A program made the translations under genes and the position numbers. Below are positions 12,901-27,900 of a stretch of DNA of 57,500 nucleotides, one piece after another. The DNA lies in the NCBI GenBank assembly GCA_964020155.1, contig OZ026559.1, positions 2,636,845-2,694,344 on the forward strand, written 5' to 3'. A model generated the notes under the pieces. It did not search any database, had not been told where the DNA came from, and was given only the letters and a program-made list of their open reading frames with translations. Within the stretch, counting starts at the first letter, position 1. Each line of letters starts with the position of its first letter. The DNA comes from Chondrilla cf. caribensis. Its lineage: Eukaryota > Porifera > Demospongiae > Chondrillida > Chondrillidae.

Positions 12901-15900
12901 TTTTGCCTTCTTCAGGCAATGGAGAAGCAGATACTGTAGGAGCTGAAGCATCTGCAACCAACAAAATATAATGGTTCATAAACAGAATTGACAAATACAA
13001 AAATTGTACCTACGTTCATGTGTGGTGGCTCGGTCACTTCCATAACTGTCACTTCCAATTCCCAGTTCAGTTTTAGCTGCAACTCTCACCAGGTAGTCCT
13101 CTCCACTGCGTAGACCACTGATTACAGTGTTGGTTGTAGAACTACCAGGATCACTGATGTTCAAGTAGGGTCCACTGCTTGAAGATACCTTGTACTGGAT
13201 GGAATATCCGGTGATAGAGGATCCCGAACTAACACGGGGTACAGTCCAAGATACATTGATTTTGCCTTCTTCAGATAATGGAGAAGCTGTCACTGTTGGA
13301 GCTGAAGCATCTGTAGGGATAAAGACGTATATTTAGTAAAAATGGCTCTTAATTAAGAAGGCATTGAACATACAGTCGTAGGTGGTGGCTCGGTTACTTC
13401 CATAACTGTCACTTCCAATTCCCAGTTCAGTTTTAGCTGCAACTCTAATGATGTAGTCCTCTCCACTACGTAGACCACTGATTACAGTGTTGGTTGCAGA
13501 ACTACCAGGATCACTGATGTTCAAGTAGGGTCCACTGCTTGAAGATACCTTGTACAGAATGGAATATCCGGTGATGGAGGATCCCGAACTAACACGGGGT
13601 ACAGTCCAAGATACATTGATTTTGCCTTCTTCAGATAATGGAGAAGCTGTCACTGTTGGAGCTGAAGCATCTGTAGTGATAAAGAGGTACATTTAGTAAA
13701 AATGGCTCTTAATTAAGAAGGCATTGAACATACAGTCGTAGGTGGTGGCTCGGTCACTTCCATAACTGTCACTTCCAATTCCCAGTTCAGTTTTAGCTGC
13801 AACTCTAATGATGTAGTCCTCTCCACTACGTAAACCACTGATTACAGTGTTGGTTGCAGAACTACCAGGATCACTGATGTTCAAGTAGGGTCCACTGCTT
13901 GAAGATACCTTGTACTGAATGGAATATCCGGTGATGGAGGATCCCGAACTAACACGGGGTACAGTCCAAGATACATTGATTTTGCCTTCTTCAGGCAATG
14001 GAGAAGCAGATACTGTAGGAGCTGAAGCATCTGCAACCAACAAAATATAATGGTTCATAAACAGAATTGACAAATACAAAAATTGTACCTACGTTCATGT
14101 GTGGTGGCTCGGTCACTTCCATAACTGTCACTTCCAATTCCCAGTTCAGTTTTAGCTGCAACTCTCACCAGGTAGTCCTCTCCACTGCGTAGACCACTGA
14201 TTACAGTGTTGGTTGTAGAACTACCAGGATCACTGATGTTCAAGTAGGGTCCACTGCTTGAAGATACCTTGTACTGGATGGAATATCCGGTGATGGAGGA
14301 TCCCGAACTAACACGGGGTACAGTCCAAGATACATTGATTTTGCCTTCTTCAGATAATGGAGAAGCTGTCACTGTTGGAGCTGAAGCATCTGTAGGGATA
14401 AAGACGTATATTTAGTAAAAATGGCTCTTAATTAAGAAGGCATTGAACATACAGTCGTAGGTGGTGGCTCGGTCACTTCCATAACTGTCACTTCCAATTC
14501 CCAGTTCAGTTTTAGCTGCAACTCTAATGATGTAGTCCTCTCCACTACGTAGACCACTGATTACAGTGTTGGTTGCAGAACTACCAGGATCACTGATGTT
14601 CAAGTAGGGTCCACTGCTTGAAGATACCTTGTACAGAATGGAATATCCGGTGATGGAGGATCCCGAACTAACACGGGGTACAGTCCAAGATACATTGATT
14701 TTGCCTTCTTCAGATAATGGAGAAGCTGTCACTGTTGGAGCTGAAGCATCTGTAGTGATAAAGAGGTACATTTAGTAAAAATGGCTCTTAATTAAGAAGG
14801 CATTGAACATACAGTCGTAGGTGGTGGCTCGGTCACTTCCATAACTGTCACTTCCAATTCCCAGTTCAGTTTTAGCTGCAACTCTAATGATGTAGTCCTC
14901 TCCACTACGTAAACCACTGATTACAGTGTTGGTTGCAGAACTACCAGGATCACTGATGTTCAAGTAGGGTCCACTGCTTGAAGATACCTTGTACTGAATG
15001 GAATATCCGGTGATGGAGGATCCCGAACTAACACGGGGTACAGTCCAAGATACATTGATTTTGCCTTCTTCAGGCAATGGAGAAGCAGATACTGTAGGAG
15101 CTGAAGCATCTGCAACCAACAAAATATAATGGTTCATAAACAGAATTGACAAATACAAAAATTGTACCTACGTTCATGTGTGGTGGCTCGGTCACTTCCA
15201 TAACTGTCACTTCCAATTCCCAGTTCAGTTTTAGCTGCAACTCTCACCAGGTAGTCCTCTCCACTGCGTAGACCACTGATTACAGTGTTGGTTGTAGAAC
15301 TACCAGGATCACTGATGTTCAAGTAGGGTCCATTGCTAGAAGATACCTTGTACTGGATGGAATATCCGGTGATGGAGGATCCCGAACTAACACGGGGTAC
15401 AGTCCAAGATACATTGATTTTGCCTTCTTCAGATAATGGAGAAGCTGTCACTGTTGGAGCTGAAGCATCTGTAGGAATAAAGACGTATATTTAGTAAAAA
15501 TGGCACTTAATTAAGAAGGCATTGAACATACAGTCGTAGGTGGTGGCTCGGTCACTTCCATAACTGTCACTTCCAATTCCCAGTTCAGTTTTAGCTGCAA
15601 CTCTAATGATGTAGTCCTCTCCACTACGTAGACCACTGATTACAGTGTTGGTTGCAGAACTACCAGGATCACTGATGTTCAAGTAGGGTCCACTGCTTGA
15701 AGATCCCTTGTACTGAATGGAATATCCGGTGATGGAGGATCTCGAACTAACACGAGGTACAGTCCAAGATACATTGATTTTGCCTTCTTCAGATAATGGA
15801 GAAGCTGTCACTGTTGGAGCTGAAGCATCTGTAGGGATAAAGACGTATATTTAGTAAAAATGGCTCTTAATTAAGAAGGTATTGAACATACAGTCGTAGG

Positions 15901-18900
15901 TGGTGGCTCGGTTACTTCCATAACTGTCACTTCCAATTCCCAGTTCAGTTTTAGCTGCAACTCTCACCAGGTAGTCCTCTCCACTGCGTAGACCACTGAT
16001 TACAGTGTTGGTTGTAGAACTACCAGGATCACTGATGTTCAAGTAGGGTCCACTGCTTGAAGATACCTTGTACTGAATGGAATATCCGGTGATAGAGGAT
16101 CTCGAACTAACACGGGGTACAGTCCAAGATACATTGATTTTGCCTTCTTCAGATAATGGAGAAGCTGTCACTGTTGGAGCTGAAGCATCTGTAGGGATAA
16201 AGAGGTACATTTAGTAAAAATGGCTCTTAATTAAGAAGGTATTGAACATACAGTCGTAGGTGGTGGCTCGGTTACTTCCATAACTGTCACTTCCAATTCC
16301 CAGTTCAGTTTTAGCTGCAACTCTCACCAGGTAGTCCTCTCCACTGCGTAGACCACTGATTACAGTGTTGGTTGCAGAACTACCAGGATCACTGATGTTC
16401 AAGTAGGGTCCACTGCTTGAAGATACCTTGTACAGAATGGAATATCCGGTGATGGAGGATCCCGAACTAACACGGGGTACAGTCCAAGATACATTGATTT
16501 TGCCTTCTTCAGATAATGGAGAAGCTGTCACTGTTGGAGCTGAAGCATCTGTAGTGATAAAGAGGTACATTTAGTAAAAATGGCTCTTAATTAAGAAGGC
16601 ATTGAACATACAGTCGTAGGTGGTGGCTCGGTCACTTCCATAACTGTCACTTCCAATTCCCAGTTCAGTTTTAGCTGCAACTCTAATGATGTAGTCCTCT
16701 CCACTACGTAAACCACTGATTACAGTGTTGGTTGTAGAACTACCAGGATCACTGATGTTCAAGTAGGGTCCATTGCTTGAAGATACCTTGTACTGAATGG
16801 AATATCCGGTGATGGAGGATCCCGAACTAACGCGGGGTACAGTCCAAGATACATTGATTTTGCCTTCTTCAGGCAATGGAGAAGCAGATACTGTAGGAGC
16901 TGAAGCATCTGCAACCAACAAAATATAATGGTTCATAAACAGAATTGACAAATACAAAAATTGTACCTACGTTCATGTGTGGTGGCTCGGTCACTTCCAT
17001 AACTGTCACTTCCAATTCCCAGTTCAGTTTTAGCTGCAACTCTCACCAGGTAGTCCTCTCCACTGCGTAGACCACTGATTACAGTGTTGGTTGTAGAACT
17101 ACCAGGATCACTGATGTTCAAGTAGGGTCCACTGCTTGAAGATACCTTGTACTGGATGGAATATCCGGTGATGGAGGATCCCGAAGTAACACGGGGTACA
17201 GTCCAAGATACATTGATTTTGCCTTCTTCAGATAATGGAGAAGCTGTCACTGTTGGAGCTGAAGCATCTGTAGTGATGCAGACATAATATTAGATTTAAT
17301 GACAATGGCTCTTAATTAAGAAGGCATTGAACATACAGTCGTAGGTGGTGGCTCGGTCACTTCCATAGCTATCACTTCCAACTCCCAGTTCAGTTTTAGC
17401 TGCAACTCTCACCAGGTAGTCTTCTCCACTGCGTAGACCACTGATTACAGTGTTGGTTGTAGAACTACCAGGATCACTGATGTTCAAGTAGGGTCCACTG
17501 CTTGAAGATACCTTGTACTGAATGGAATATCCGGTGATAGAGGATCTCGAACTAACACGGGGTACAGTCCAAGATACATTGATTTTGCCTTCTTCAGATA
17601 ATGGAGAAGCTGTCACTGTGGGAGCTGAAGCATCTGTAGGGATAAAGAGGTACATTTAGTAAAAATGGCTCTTAATTAAGAAGGTATTGAACATACAGTC
17701 GTAGGTGGTGGCTCGGTTAATTCCATAACTGTCACTTCCAATTCCCAGTTCAGTTTTAGCTGCAACTCTCACCAGGTAGTCCTCTCCACTACGTAGACCA
17801 CTGATTACAGTGTTGGTTGCAGAACTACCAGGATCACTGATGTTCAAGTAGGGTCCACTGCTTGAAGATACCTTGTACAGAATGGAATATCCGGTGATGG
17901 AGGATCCCGAACTAACACGGGGTACAGTCCAAGATACATTGATTTTGCCTTCTTCAGATAATGGAGAAGCTGTCACTGTTGGAGCTGAAGCATCTGTAGT
18001 GATAAAGAGGTACATTTAGTAAAAATGGCTCTTAATTAAGAAGGCATTGAACATACAGTCGTAGGTGGTGGCTCGGTCACTTCCATAACTGTCACTTCCA
18101 ATTCCCAGTTCAGTTTTAGCTGCAACTCTAATGATGTAGTCCTCTCCACTACGTAAACCACTGATTACAGTGTTGGTTGCAGAACTACCAGGATCACTGA
18201 TGTTCAAGTAGGGTCCACTGCTTGAAGATACCTTGTACTGAATGGAATATCCGGTGATGGAGGATCCCGAACTAACACGGGGTACAGTCCAAGATACATT
18301 GATTTTGCCTTCTTCAGGCAATGGAGAAGCAGATACTGTAGGAGCTGAAGCATCTGCAACCAACAAAATATAATGGTTCATAAACAGAATTGACAAATAC
18401 AAAAATTGTACCTACGTTCATGTGTGGTGGCTCGGTCACTTCCATAACTGTCACTTCCAATTCCCAGTTCAGTTTTAGCTGCAACTCTCACCAGGTAGTC
18501 CTCTCCACTACGTAGACCACTGATTACAGTGTTGGTTGTAGAACTACCAGGATCACTGATGTTCAAGTAGGGTCCACTGCTTGAAGATACCTTGTACTGG
18601 ATGGAATATCCGGTGATGGAGGATCCCGAAGTAACACGGGGTACAGTCCAAGACAAATTGATTTTGCCTTCTTCAGATAATGGAGAAGCTGTCACTGTTG
18701 GAGCTGAAGCATCTGTAGTGATGCAGACATAATATTAGATTTAATGACAATGGCTCTTAATTAAGAAGGCATTGAACATACAGTCGTAGGTGGTGGCTCG
18801 GTCACTTCCATAGCTATCACTTCCAACTCCCAGTTCAGTTTTAGCTGCAACTCTAATGATGTAGTCCTCTCCACTATGTAGACCACTGATTACAGTGTTG

Positions 18901-21900
18901 GTTGCAGAACTACCAGGATCACTGATGTTCAAGTAGGGTCCATTGCTTGAAGATACCTTGTACTGAATGGAATATCCGGTGATAGAGGATCTCGAACTAA
19001 CACGAGGTACAGTCCAAGATACATTGATTTTGCCTTCTTCAGATAATGGAGAAGCTGTCACTGTTGGAGCTGAAGCATCTGTAGGGATAAAGAGGTACAT
19101 TTAGTAAAAATGGCTCTTAATTACGAAGGCATTGAACATACAGTCGTAGGTGGTGGCTCGGTCACTTCCATAACTGTCACTTCCAACTCCCAGTTCAGTT
19201 TTAGCTGCAACTCTCACCAGGTAGTCCTCTCCACTACGTAGACCACTGATTACAGTGTTGGTTGTAGAACTACCAGGATCACTGATGTTCAAGTAGGGTC
19301 CATTGCTTGAAGATACCTTGTACTGAATGGAATATCCGGTGATAGAGGATCCCGAACTAACACGAGGTACAGTCCAAGATACATTGATTTTGCCTTCTTC
19401 AGATAATGGAGAAGCTGTCACTGTTGGAGCTGAAGCATCTGTAGTAATAAAGTGGTACATTTAGTAAAAATGGCTCTTAATTAAGAAGGCATTGAACATA
19501 CAGTCGTAGGTGGTGGCTCGGTCACTTCCATAACTGTCACTTCCAATTCCCAGTTCAGTTTTAGCTGCAACTCTAATGATGTAGTCCTCTCCACTGCGTA
19601 GACCACTGATTACAGTGTTGGTTGCAGAACTACCAGGATCACTGATGTTCAAGTAGGGTCCATTGCTTGAAGATACCTTGTACTGAATGGAATATCCGGT
19701 GATGGAGGATCCCGAACTAACACGGGGTACAGTCCAAGATACATTGATTTTGCCTTCTTCAGATAATGGAGAAGCTGTCACTGTTGGAGCTGAAGCATCT
19801 GTAGGGATAAAGACGTATATTTAGTAAAAATGGCTTTTAATTAAGAAGGCATTGAACATACAGTCGTAGGTGGTGGCTCGGTCACTTCCATAACTGTCAC
19901 TTCCAATTCCCAGTTCAGTTTTAGCTGCAACTCTCACCAGGTAGTCCTCTCCACTACGTAGACCACTGATTACAGTGTTGGTTGTAGAACTACCAGGATC
20001 ACTGATGTTCAAGTAGGGTCCACTGCTCGAAGATACCTTGTACTGGATGGAATATCCAGTGATAGAGGATCCCGAACTAACACGGGGTACAGTCCAAGAT
20101 ACATTGATTTTGCCTTCTTCAGATAATGGAGAAGCTGTCACTGTTGGAGCTGAAGCATCTGTAGGGATAAAGACGTATATTTAGTAAAAATGGCTCTTAA
20201 TTAAGAAGGCATTGAACATACAGTCGTAGGTGGTGGCTCGGTCACTTCCATAACTGTCACTTCCAATTCCCAGTTCAGTTTTAGCTGCAACTCTAATGAT
20301 GTAGTCCTCTCCACTGCGTAGACCACTGATTACAGTGTTGGTTGCAGAACTACCAGGATCACTGATGTTCAAGTAGGGTCCACTGCTTGAAGATACCTTG
20401 TACTGAATGGAATATCCGGTGATGGAGGATCCCGAACTAACACGGGGTACAGTCCAAGATACATTGATTTTGCCTTCTTCAGGCAATGGAGAAGCAGATA
20501 CTGTAGGAGCTGAAGCGTCTGTAACCAACAAAATATAATGGTTCATAAACAGAATTGACAAATACAAAAATTGTACCTACGTTCATGTGTGGTGGCTCGG
20601 TCACTTCCATAACTGTCACTTCCAATTCCCAGTTCAGTTTTAGCTGCAACTCTCACCAGGTAGTCCTCTCCACTTCGTAAACCACTGATTACAGTGTTGG
20701 TTGCAGAACTACCAGGATCACTGATGTTCAAGTAGGGTCCATTGCTTGAAGATACCTTGTACTGGATGGAATATCCGGTGATGGAGGATCCCAAACTAAC
20801 ACGGGGTACAGTCCAAGATACATTGATTTTGCCTTCTTCAAATAATGGAGAAGCTGTCACTGTTGGAGCTGAAGCATCTGTAGGGATAAAGACGTATATT
20901 TAGTAAAAATGGCTCTTAATTAAGAAGGCATTGAACATACAGTCGTAGGTGGTGGCTCGGTCACTTCCATAACTGTCACTTCCAATTCCCAGTTCAGTTT
21001 TAGCTGCAACTCTAATGATGTAGTCCTCTCCACTACGTAGACCACTGATTACAGTGTTGGTTGCAGAACTACCAGGATCACTGATGTTCAAGTAGGGTCC
21101 ACTGCTTGAAGATACCTTGTACTGAATGGAATATCCAGTGATAGAGGATCTCGAACTAACACGAGGTACAGTCCAAGATACATTGATTTTGCCTTCTTCA
21201 GATAATGGAGAAGCTGTCACTGTTGGAGCTGAAGCATCTGTAGGGATAAAGAGGTACATTTAGTAAAAATGGCTCTTAATTAAGAAGGCATTGAACATAC
21301 AGTCGTAGGTGGTGGCTCGGTCACTTCCATAACTGTCACTTCCAATTCCCAGTTCAGTTTTAGCTGCAACTCTCACCAGGTAGTCCTCTCCACTGCGTAG
21401 ACCACTGATTACAGTGTTGGTTGTAGAACTACCAGGATCACTGATGTTCAAGTAGGGTCCACTGCTTGAAGATACCTTGTACTGGATGGAATATCCGGTG
21501 ATGGAGGATCCCGAACTAACACGAGGTACAGTCCAAGATACATTGATTTTGCCTTCTTCAGATAATGGAGAAGCTGTCACTGTTGGAGCTGAAGCATCTG
21601 TAGTGATAAAGAGGTACATTTAGTAAAAATGGCTCTTAATTAAGAAGGCATTGAACATACAGTCGTAGGTGGTGGCTCGGTCACTTCCATAACTGTCACT
21701 TCCAATTCCCAGTTCAGTTTTAGCTGCAACTCAAATGATGTAGTCCTCTCCACTACGTAAACCACTGATTACAGTGTTGGTTGCAGAACTACCAGGATCA
21801 CTGATGTTCAAGTAGGGTCCACTGCTTGAAGATACCTTGTACTGAATGGAATATCCGGTGATGGAGGATCCCGAACTAACACGAGGTACAGTCCAAGATA

Positions 21901-24900
21901 CATTGATTTTGCCTTCTTCAGGCAATGGAGAAGCTGTCACTGTTGGAGCTGAAGCATCTGTAGTAATAAAGTGGTACATTTAGTAAAAATGGCTCTTAAT
22001 TAAGAAGGCATTGAACATACAGTCGTAGGTGGTGGCTCGGTCACTTCCATAACTGTCACTTCCAATTCCCAGTTCAGTTTTAGCTGCAACTCTCACCAGG
22101 TAGTCCTCTCCACTGCGTAGACCACTGATTACAGTGTTGGTTGCAGAACTACCAGGATCACTGATGTTCAAGTAGGGTCCACTGCTTGAAGATACCTTGT
22201 ACTGGATGGAATATCCGGTGATAGAGGATCTCGAACTAACACGGGGTACAGTCCAAGATACATTGATTTTGCCTTCTTCAGATAATGGAGAAGCTGTCAC
22301 TGTTGGAGCTGAAGCATCTGTAGGGATAAAGAGGTACATTTAGTAAAAATGGCTCTTAATTACGAAGGCATTGAACATACAGTCGTAGGTGGTGGCTCGG
22401 TCACTTCCATAACTGTCACTTCCAACTCCCAGTTCAGTTTTAGCTGCAACTCTAACCAGGTAGTCCTCTCCACTACGTAGACCACTGATTACAGTGTTGG
22501 TTGCAGAACTACCAGGATCACTGATGTTCAAGTAGGGTCCATTGCTTGAAGATACCTTGTACTGAATGGAATATCCGGTGATAAAGGATCCCGAACTAAC
22601 ACGAGGTACAGTCCAAGATACATTGATTTTGCCTTCTTCAGGCAATGGAGAAGCTGTCACTGTTGGAGCTGAAGCATCTGTAGTAATAAAGTGGTACATT
22701 TAGTAAAAATGGCTCTTAATTAAGAAGGCATTGAACATACAGTCGTAGGTGGTGGCTCGGTCACTTCCATAACTGTCACTTCCAATTCCCAGTTCAGTTT
22801 TAGCTGCAACTCTCACCAGGTAGTCCTCTCCACTGCGTAGACCACTGATTACAGTGTTGGTTGTAGAACTACCAGGATCACTGATGTTCAAGTAGGGTCC
22901 ACTGCTTGAAGATACCTTGTACTGAATGGAATATCCGGTGATAGAGGATCTCGAACTAACACGGGGTACAGTCCAAGATACATTGATTTTGCCTTCTTCA
23001 GATAATGGAGAAGCTGTCACTGTTGGAGCTGAAGCATCTGTAGGGATAAAGACGTATATTTAGTAAAAATGGCTCTTAATTAAGAAGGCATTGAACATAC
23101 AGTCGTAGGTGGTGGCTCGGTCACTTCCATAACTGTCACTTCCAATTCCCAGTTCAGTTTTAGCTGCAACTCTAATGATGTAGTCCTCTCCACTGCGTAG
23201 ACCACTGATTACAGTGTTGGTTGCAGAACTACCAGGATCACTGATGTTCAAGTAGGGTCCATTGCTTGAAGATACCTTGTACTGAATGGAATATCCGGTG
23301 ATAGAGGATCCCGAACTAACACGGGGTACAGTCCAAGATACATTGATTTTGCCTTCTTCAGATAATGGAGAAGCTGTCACTGTTGGAGCTGAAGCATCTG
23401 TAGTAATAAAGTGGTACATTTAGTAAAAATGGCTCTTAATTAAGAAGGCATTGAACATACAGTCGTAGGTGGTGGCTCGGTCACTTCCATAGCTGTCACT
23501 TTCAATTCCCAGTTCAGTTTTAGCTGCAACTCTCACCAGGTAGTCCTCTCCACTGCGTAGACCACTGATTACAGTGTTGGTTGTAGAACTACCAGGATCA
23601 CTGATGTTCAAGTAGGGTCCACTGCTTGAAGATACCTTGTACTGAATGGAATATCCGGTGATGGAGGATCCCGAACTAACACGGGGTACAGTCCAAGATA
23701 CATTGATTTTGCCTTCTTCAGGCAATGGAGAAGCAGATACTGTAGGAGCTGAAGCATCTGCAACCAACAAAATATAATGGTTCATAAACAGAATTGACAA
23801 ATACAAAAATTGTACCTACGTTCATGTGTGGTGGCTCGGTCACTTCCATAACTGTCACTTCCAATTCCCAGTTCAGTTTTAGCTGCAACTCTCACCAGGT
23901 AGTCCTCTCCACTGCGTAGACCACTGATTACAGTGTTGGTTGTAGAACTACCAGGATCACTGATGTTCAAGTAGGGTCCACTGCTTGAAGATACCTTGTA
24001 CTGGATGGAATATCCGGTGATGGAGGATCCCGAACTAACACGAGGTACAGTCCAAGATACATTGATTTTGCCTTCTTCAGATAATGGAGAAGCTGTCACT
24101 GTTGGAGCTGAAGCATCTGTAGGGATAAAGACGTATATTTAGTAAAAATGGCACTTAATTAAGTAGGCATTGAACATACAGTCGTAGGTGGTGGCTCGGT
24201 CACTTCCATAACTGTCACTTCCAATTCCCAGTTCAGTTTTAGCTGCAACTCTAATGATGTAGTCCTCTCCACTGCGTAGACCACTGATTACAGTGTTGGT
24301 TGTAGAACTACCAGGATCACTGATGTTCAAGTAGGGTCCATTGCTTGAAGATACCTTGTACTGAATGGAATATCCGGTGATAGAGGATCCCGAACTAACA
24401 CGGGGTACAGTCCAGGATACATTGATTTTGCCTTCTTCAGATAATGGAGAAGCTGTCACTGTTGGAGCTGAAGCATCTGTAGGGATAAAGACGTATATTT
24501 AGTAAAAATGGCTCTTAATTAAGAAGGCATTGAACATACAGTCGTAGGTGGTGGCTCGGTCACTTCCATAACTGTCACTTCCAATTCCCAGTTCAGTTTT
24601 AGCTGCAACTCTAATGATGTAGTCCTCTCCACTGCGTAGACCACTGATTACAGTGTTGGTTGCAGAACTACCAGGATCACTGATGTTCAAGTAGGGTCCA
24701 CTGCTTGAAGATACCTTGTACAGAATGGAATATCCGGTGATAGAGGATCCCGAACTAACACGGGGTACAGTCCAAGATACATTGATTTTGCCTTCTTCAG
24801 ATAATGGAGAAGCTGTCACTGTTGGAGCTGAAGCATCTGTAGTAATAAAGTGGTACATTTAGTAAAAATGGCTCTTAATTAAGAAGGCATTGAACATACA

Positions 24901-27900
24901 GTCGTAGGTGGTGGCTCGGTCACTTCCATAACTGTCACTTTCAATTCCCAGTTCAGTTTTAGCTGCAACTCTCACCAGGTAGTCCTCTCCACTGCGTAGA
25001 CCACTGATTACAGTGTTGGTTGTAGAACTACCAGGATCACTGATGTTCAAGTAGGGTCCACTGCTTGAAGATACCTTGTACTGAATGGAATATCCGGTGA
25101 TGGAGGATCCCGAACTAACACGGGGTACAGTCCAAGATACATTGATTTTGCCTTCTTCAGGCAATGGAGAAGCAGATACTGTAGGAGCTGAAGCATCTGC
25201 AACCAACAAAATATAATGGTTCATAAACAGAATTGACAAATACAAAAATTGTACCTACGTTCATGTGTGGTGGCTCGGTCACTTCCATAACTGTCACTTC
25301 CAATTCACAGTTCAGTTTTAGCTGCAACTCTCACCAGGTAGTCCTCTCCACTGCGTAGACCACTGATTACAGTGTTGGTTGCAGAACTACCAGGATCACT
25401 GATGTTCAAGTAGGGTCCACTGCTTGAAGATACCTTGTACTGGATAGAATATCCGGTGATGGAGGATCCATAACTAACACGAGGTACAGTCCAAGATACA
25501 TTGATTTTGCCTTCTTCAGATAATGGAGAAGCTGTCACTGTTGGAGCTGAAGCATCTGTAGGGATAAAGACGTATATTTAGTAAAAATGGCTCTTAATTA
25601 AGAAGGCATTGAACATACAGTCGTAGGTGGTGGCTCGGTCACTTCCATAACTGTCACTTCCAATTCCCAGTTCAGTTTTAGCTGCAACTCTCACCAGGTA
25701 GTCCTCTCCACTGCGTAGACCACTGATTACAGTGTTGGTTGTAGAACTACCAGGATCACTGATGTTCAAGTAGGGTCCACTGCTTGAAGATACCTTGTAC
25801 TGGATGGAATATCCGGTGATAGAGGATCTCGAACTAACACGGGGTACAGTCCAAGATACATTGATTTTGCCTTCTTCAGATAATGGAGAAGCTGTCACTG
25901 TTGGAGCTGAAGCATCTGTAGGGATAAAGACGTATATTTAGTAAAAATGGCTCTTAATTACGAAGGCATTGAACATACAGTCGTAGGTGGTGGCTCGGTC
26001 ACTTCCATAACTGTCACTTCCAATTCCCAGTTCAGTTTTAGCTGCAACTTTCACCAGGTAGTCCTCTCCACTGCGTAGACCACTGATTACAGTGTTGGTT
26101 GTAGAACTACCAGGATCACTGATGTTCAAGTAGGGTCCACTGCTTGAAAATACCTTGTACTGAATGGAATATCCGGTGATAGAGGATCTCGAACTAACAC
26201 GGGGTACAGTCCAAGATACATTGATTTTGCCTTCTTTAGATAATGGAGAAGCTGTCACTGTTGGAGCTGAAGCATCTGTAGGGATAAAGACGTATATTTA
26301 GTAAAAATGGCTCTTAATTACAAAGGCATTGAACATACAGTCGTAGGTGGTGGCTTGGTCACTTCCATAACTGTCACTTCCAATTCCCAGTTCAGTTTTA
26401 GCTGCAACTCTCACCAGGTAGTCCTCTCCACTGCGTAGACCACTGATTACAGTGTTGGTTGTAGAACTACCAGGATCACTGATGTTCAAGTAGGGTCCAC
26501 TGCTTGAAGATACCTTGTACTGAATGGAATATCCGGTGATAGAGGATCTCGAACTAACACGGGGTACAGTCCAAGATACATTGATTTTGCCTTCTTCAGA
26601 TAATGGAGAAGCTGTCACTGTTGGAGCTGAAGCATCTGTAGGGATAAAGACGTATATTTAGTAAAAATGGCTCTTAATTAAGAAGGCATTGAACATACAG
26701 TCGTAGGTGGTGGCTCGGTCACTTCCATAGCTGTCACTTCCAATTCCCAGTTCAGTTTTAGCTGCAACTCTCACCAGGTAGTCCTCTCCACTGCGTAGAC
26801 CACTGATTACAGTGTTGGTTGCAGAACTACCAGGATCACTGATGTTCAAGTAGGGTCCACTGCTTGAAGATACCTTGTACTGGATGGAATATCCGGTGAT
26901 GGAGGATCCCGAACTAACACGGGGTACAGTCCAAGATACATTGATTTTGCCTTCTTCAGATAATGGAGAAGCTGTCACTGTTGGAGCTGAAGCATCTGTA
27001 GGGATAAAGACATAATATTAGATTTAATGACAATGGCTATCAATTAAGTAGTCATTGAACATACAGTCGTAGGTGGTGGCTCGGTCACTTCCATAACTGT
27101 CACTTCCAATTCCCAGTTCAGTTTTAGCTGCAACTCTCACCAGGTAGTCCTCTCCACTACGTAGACCACTGATTACAGTGTTGGTTGTAGAACTACCAGG
27201 ATCACTGATGTTCAAGTAGGGTCCACTGCTTGAAGATACCTTGTACTGAATGGAATATCCGGTGATGGAGGATCCCGAACTAACACGAGGTACAGTCCAA
27301 GATACATTGATTTTGCCTTCTTCAGATAATGGAGAAGCTGTCACTGTTGGAGCTGAAGCATCTGTAGTGATAAAGAGGTACATTTAGTAAAAATGGCTCT
27401 TAATTAAGAAGGCATTGAACATACAGTCGTAGGTGGTGGCTCGGTCACTTCCATAACTGTCACTTCCAATTCCCAGTTCAGTTTTAGCTGCAACTCTCAC
27501 CAGGTAGTCCTCTCCACTGCGTAGACCACTGATTACAGTGTTGGTTGCAGAACTACCAGGATCACTGATGTTCAAGTAGGGTCCACTGCTTGAAGATACC
27601 TTGTACTGAATGGAATATCCGGTGATAGAGGATCTCGAACTAATACGGGGTACAGTCCAAGATACATTGATTTTGCCTTCTTCAGATAATGGAGAAGCTG
27701 TCACTGTTGGAGCTGAAGCATCTGTAGGGATAAAGACATAATATTAGATTTAATGACAATGGCTATCAATTAAGTAGTCATTGAACATACAGTCGTAGGT
27801 GGTGGCTCGGTCACTTCCATAACTGTCACTTCCAATTCCCAGTTCAGTTTTAGCTGCAACTCTCACCAGGTAGTCCTCTCCACTGCGTAGACCACTGATT

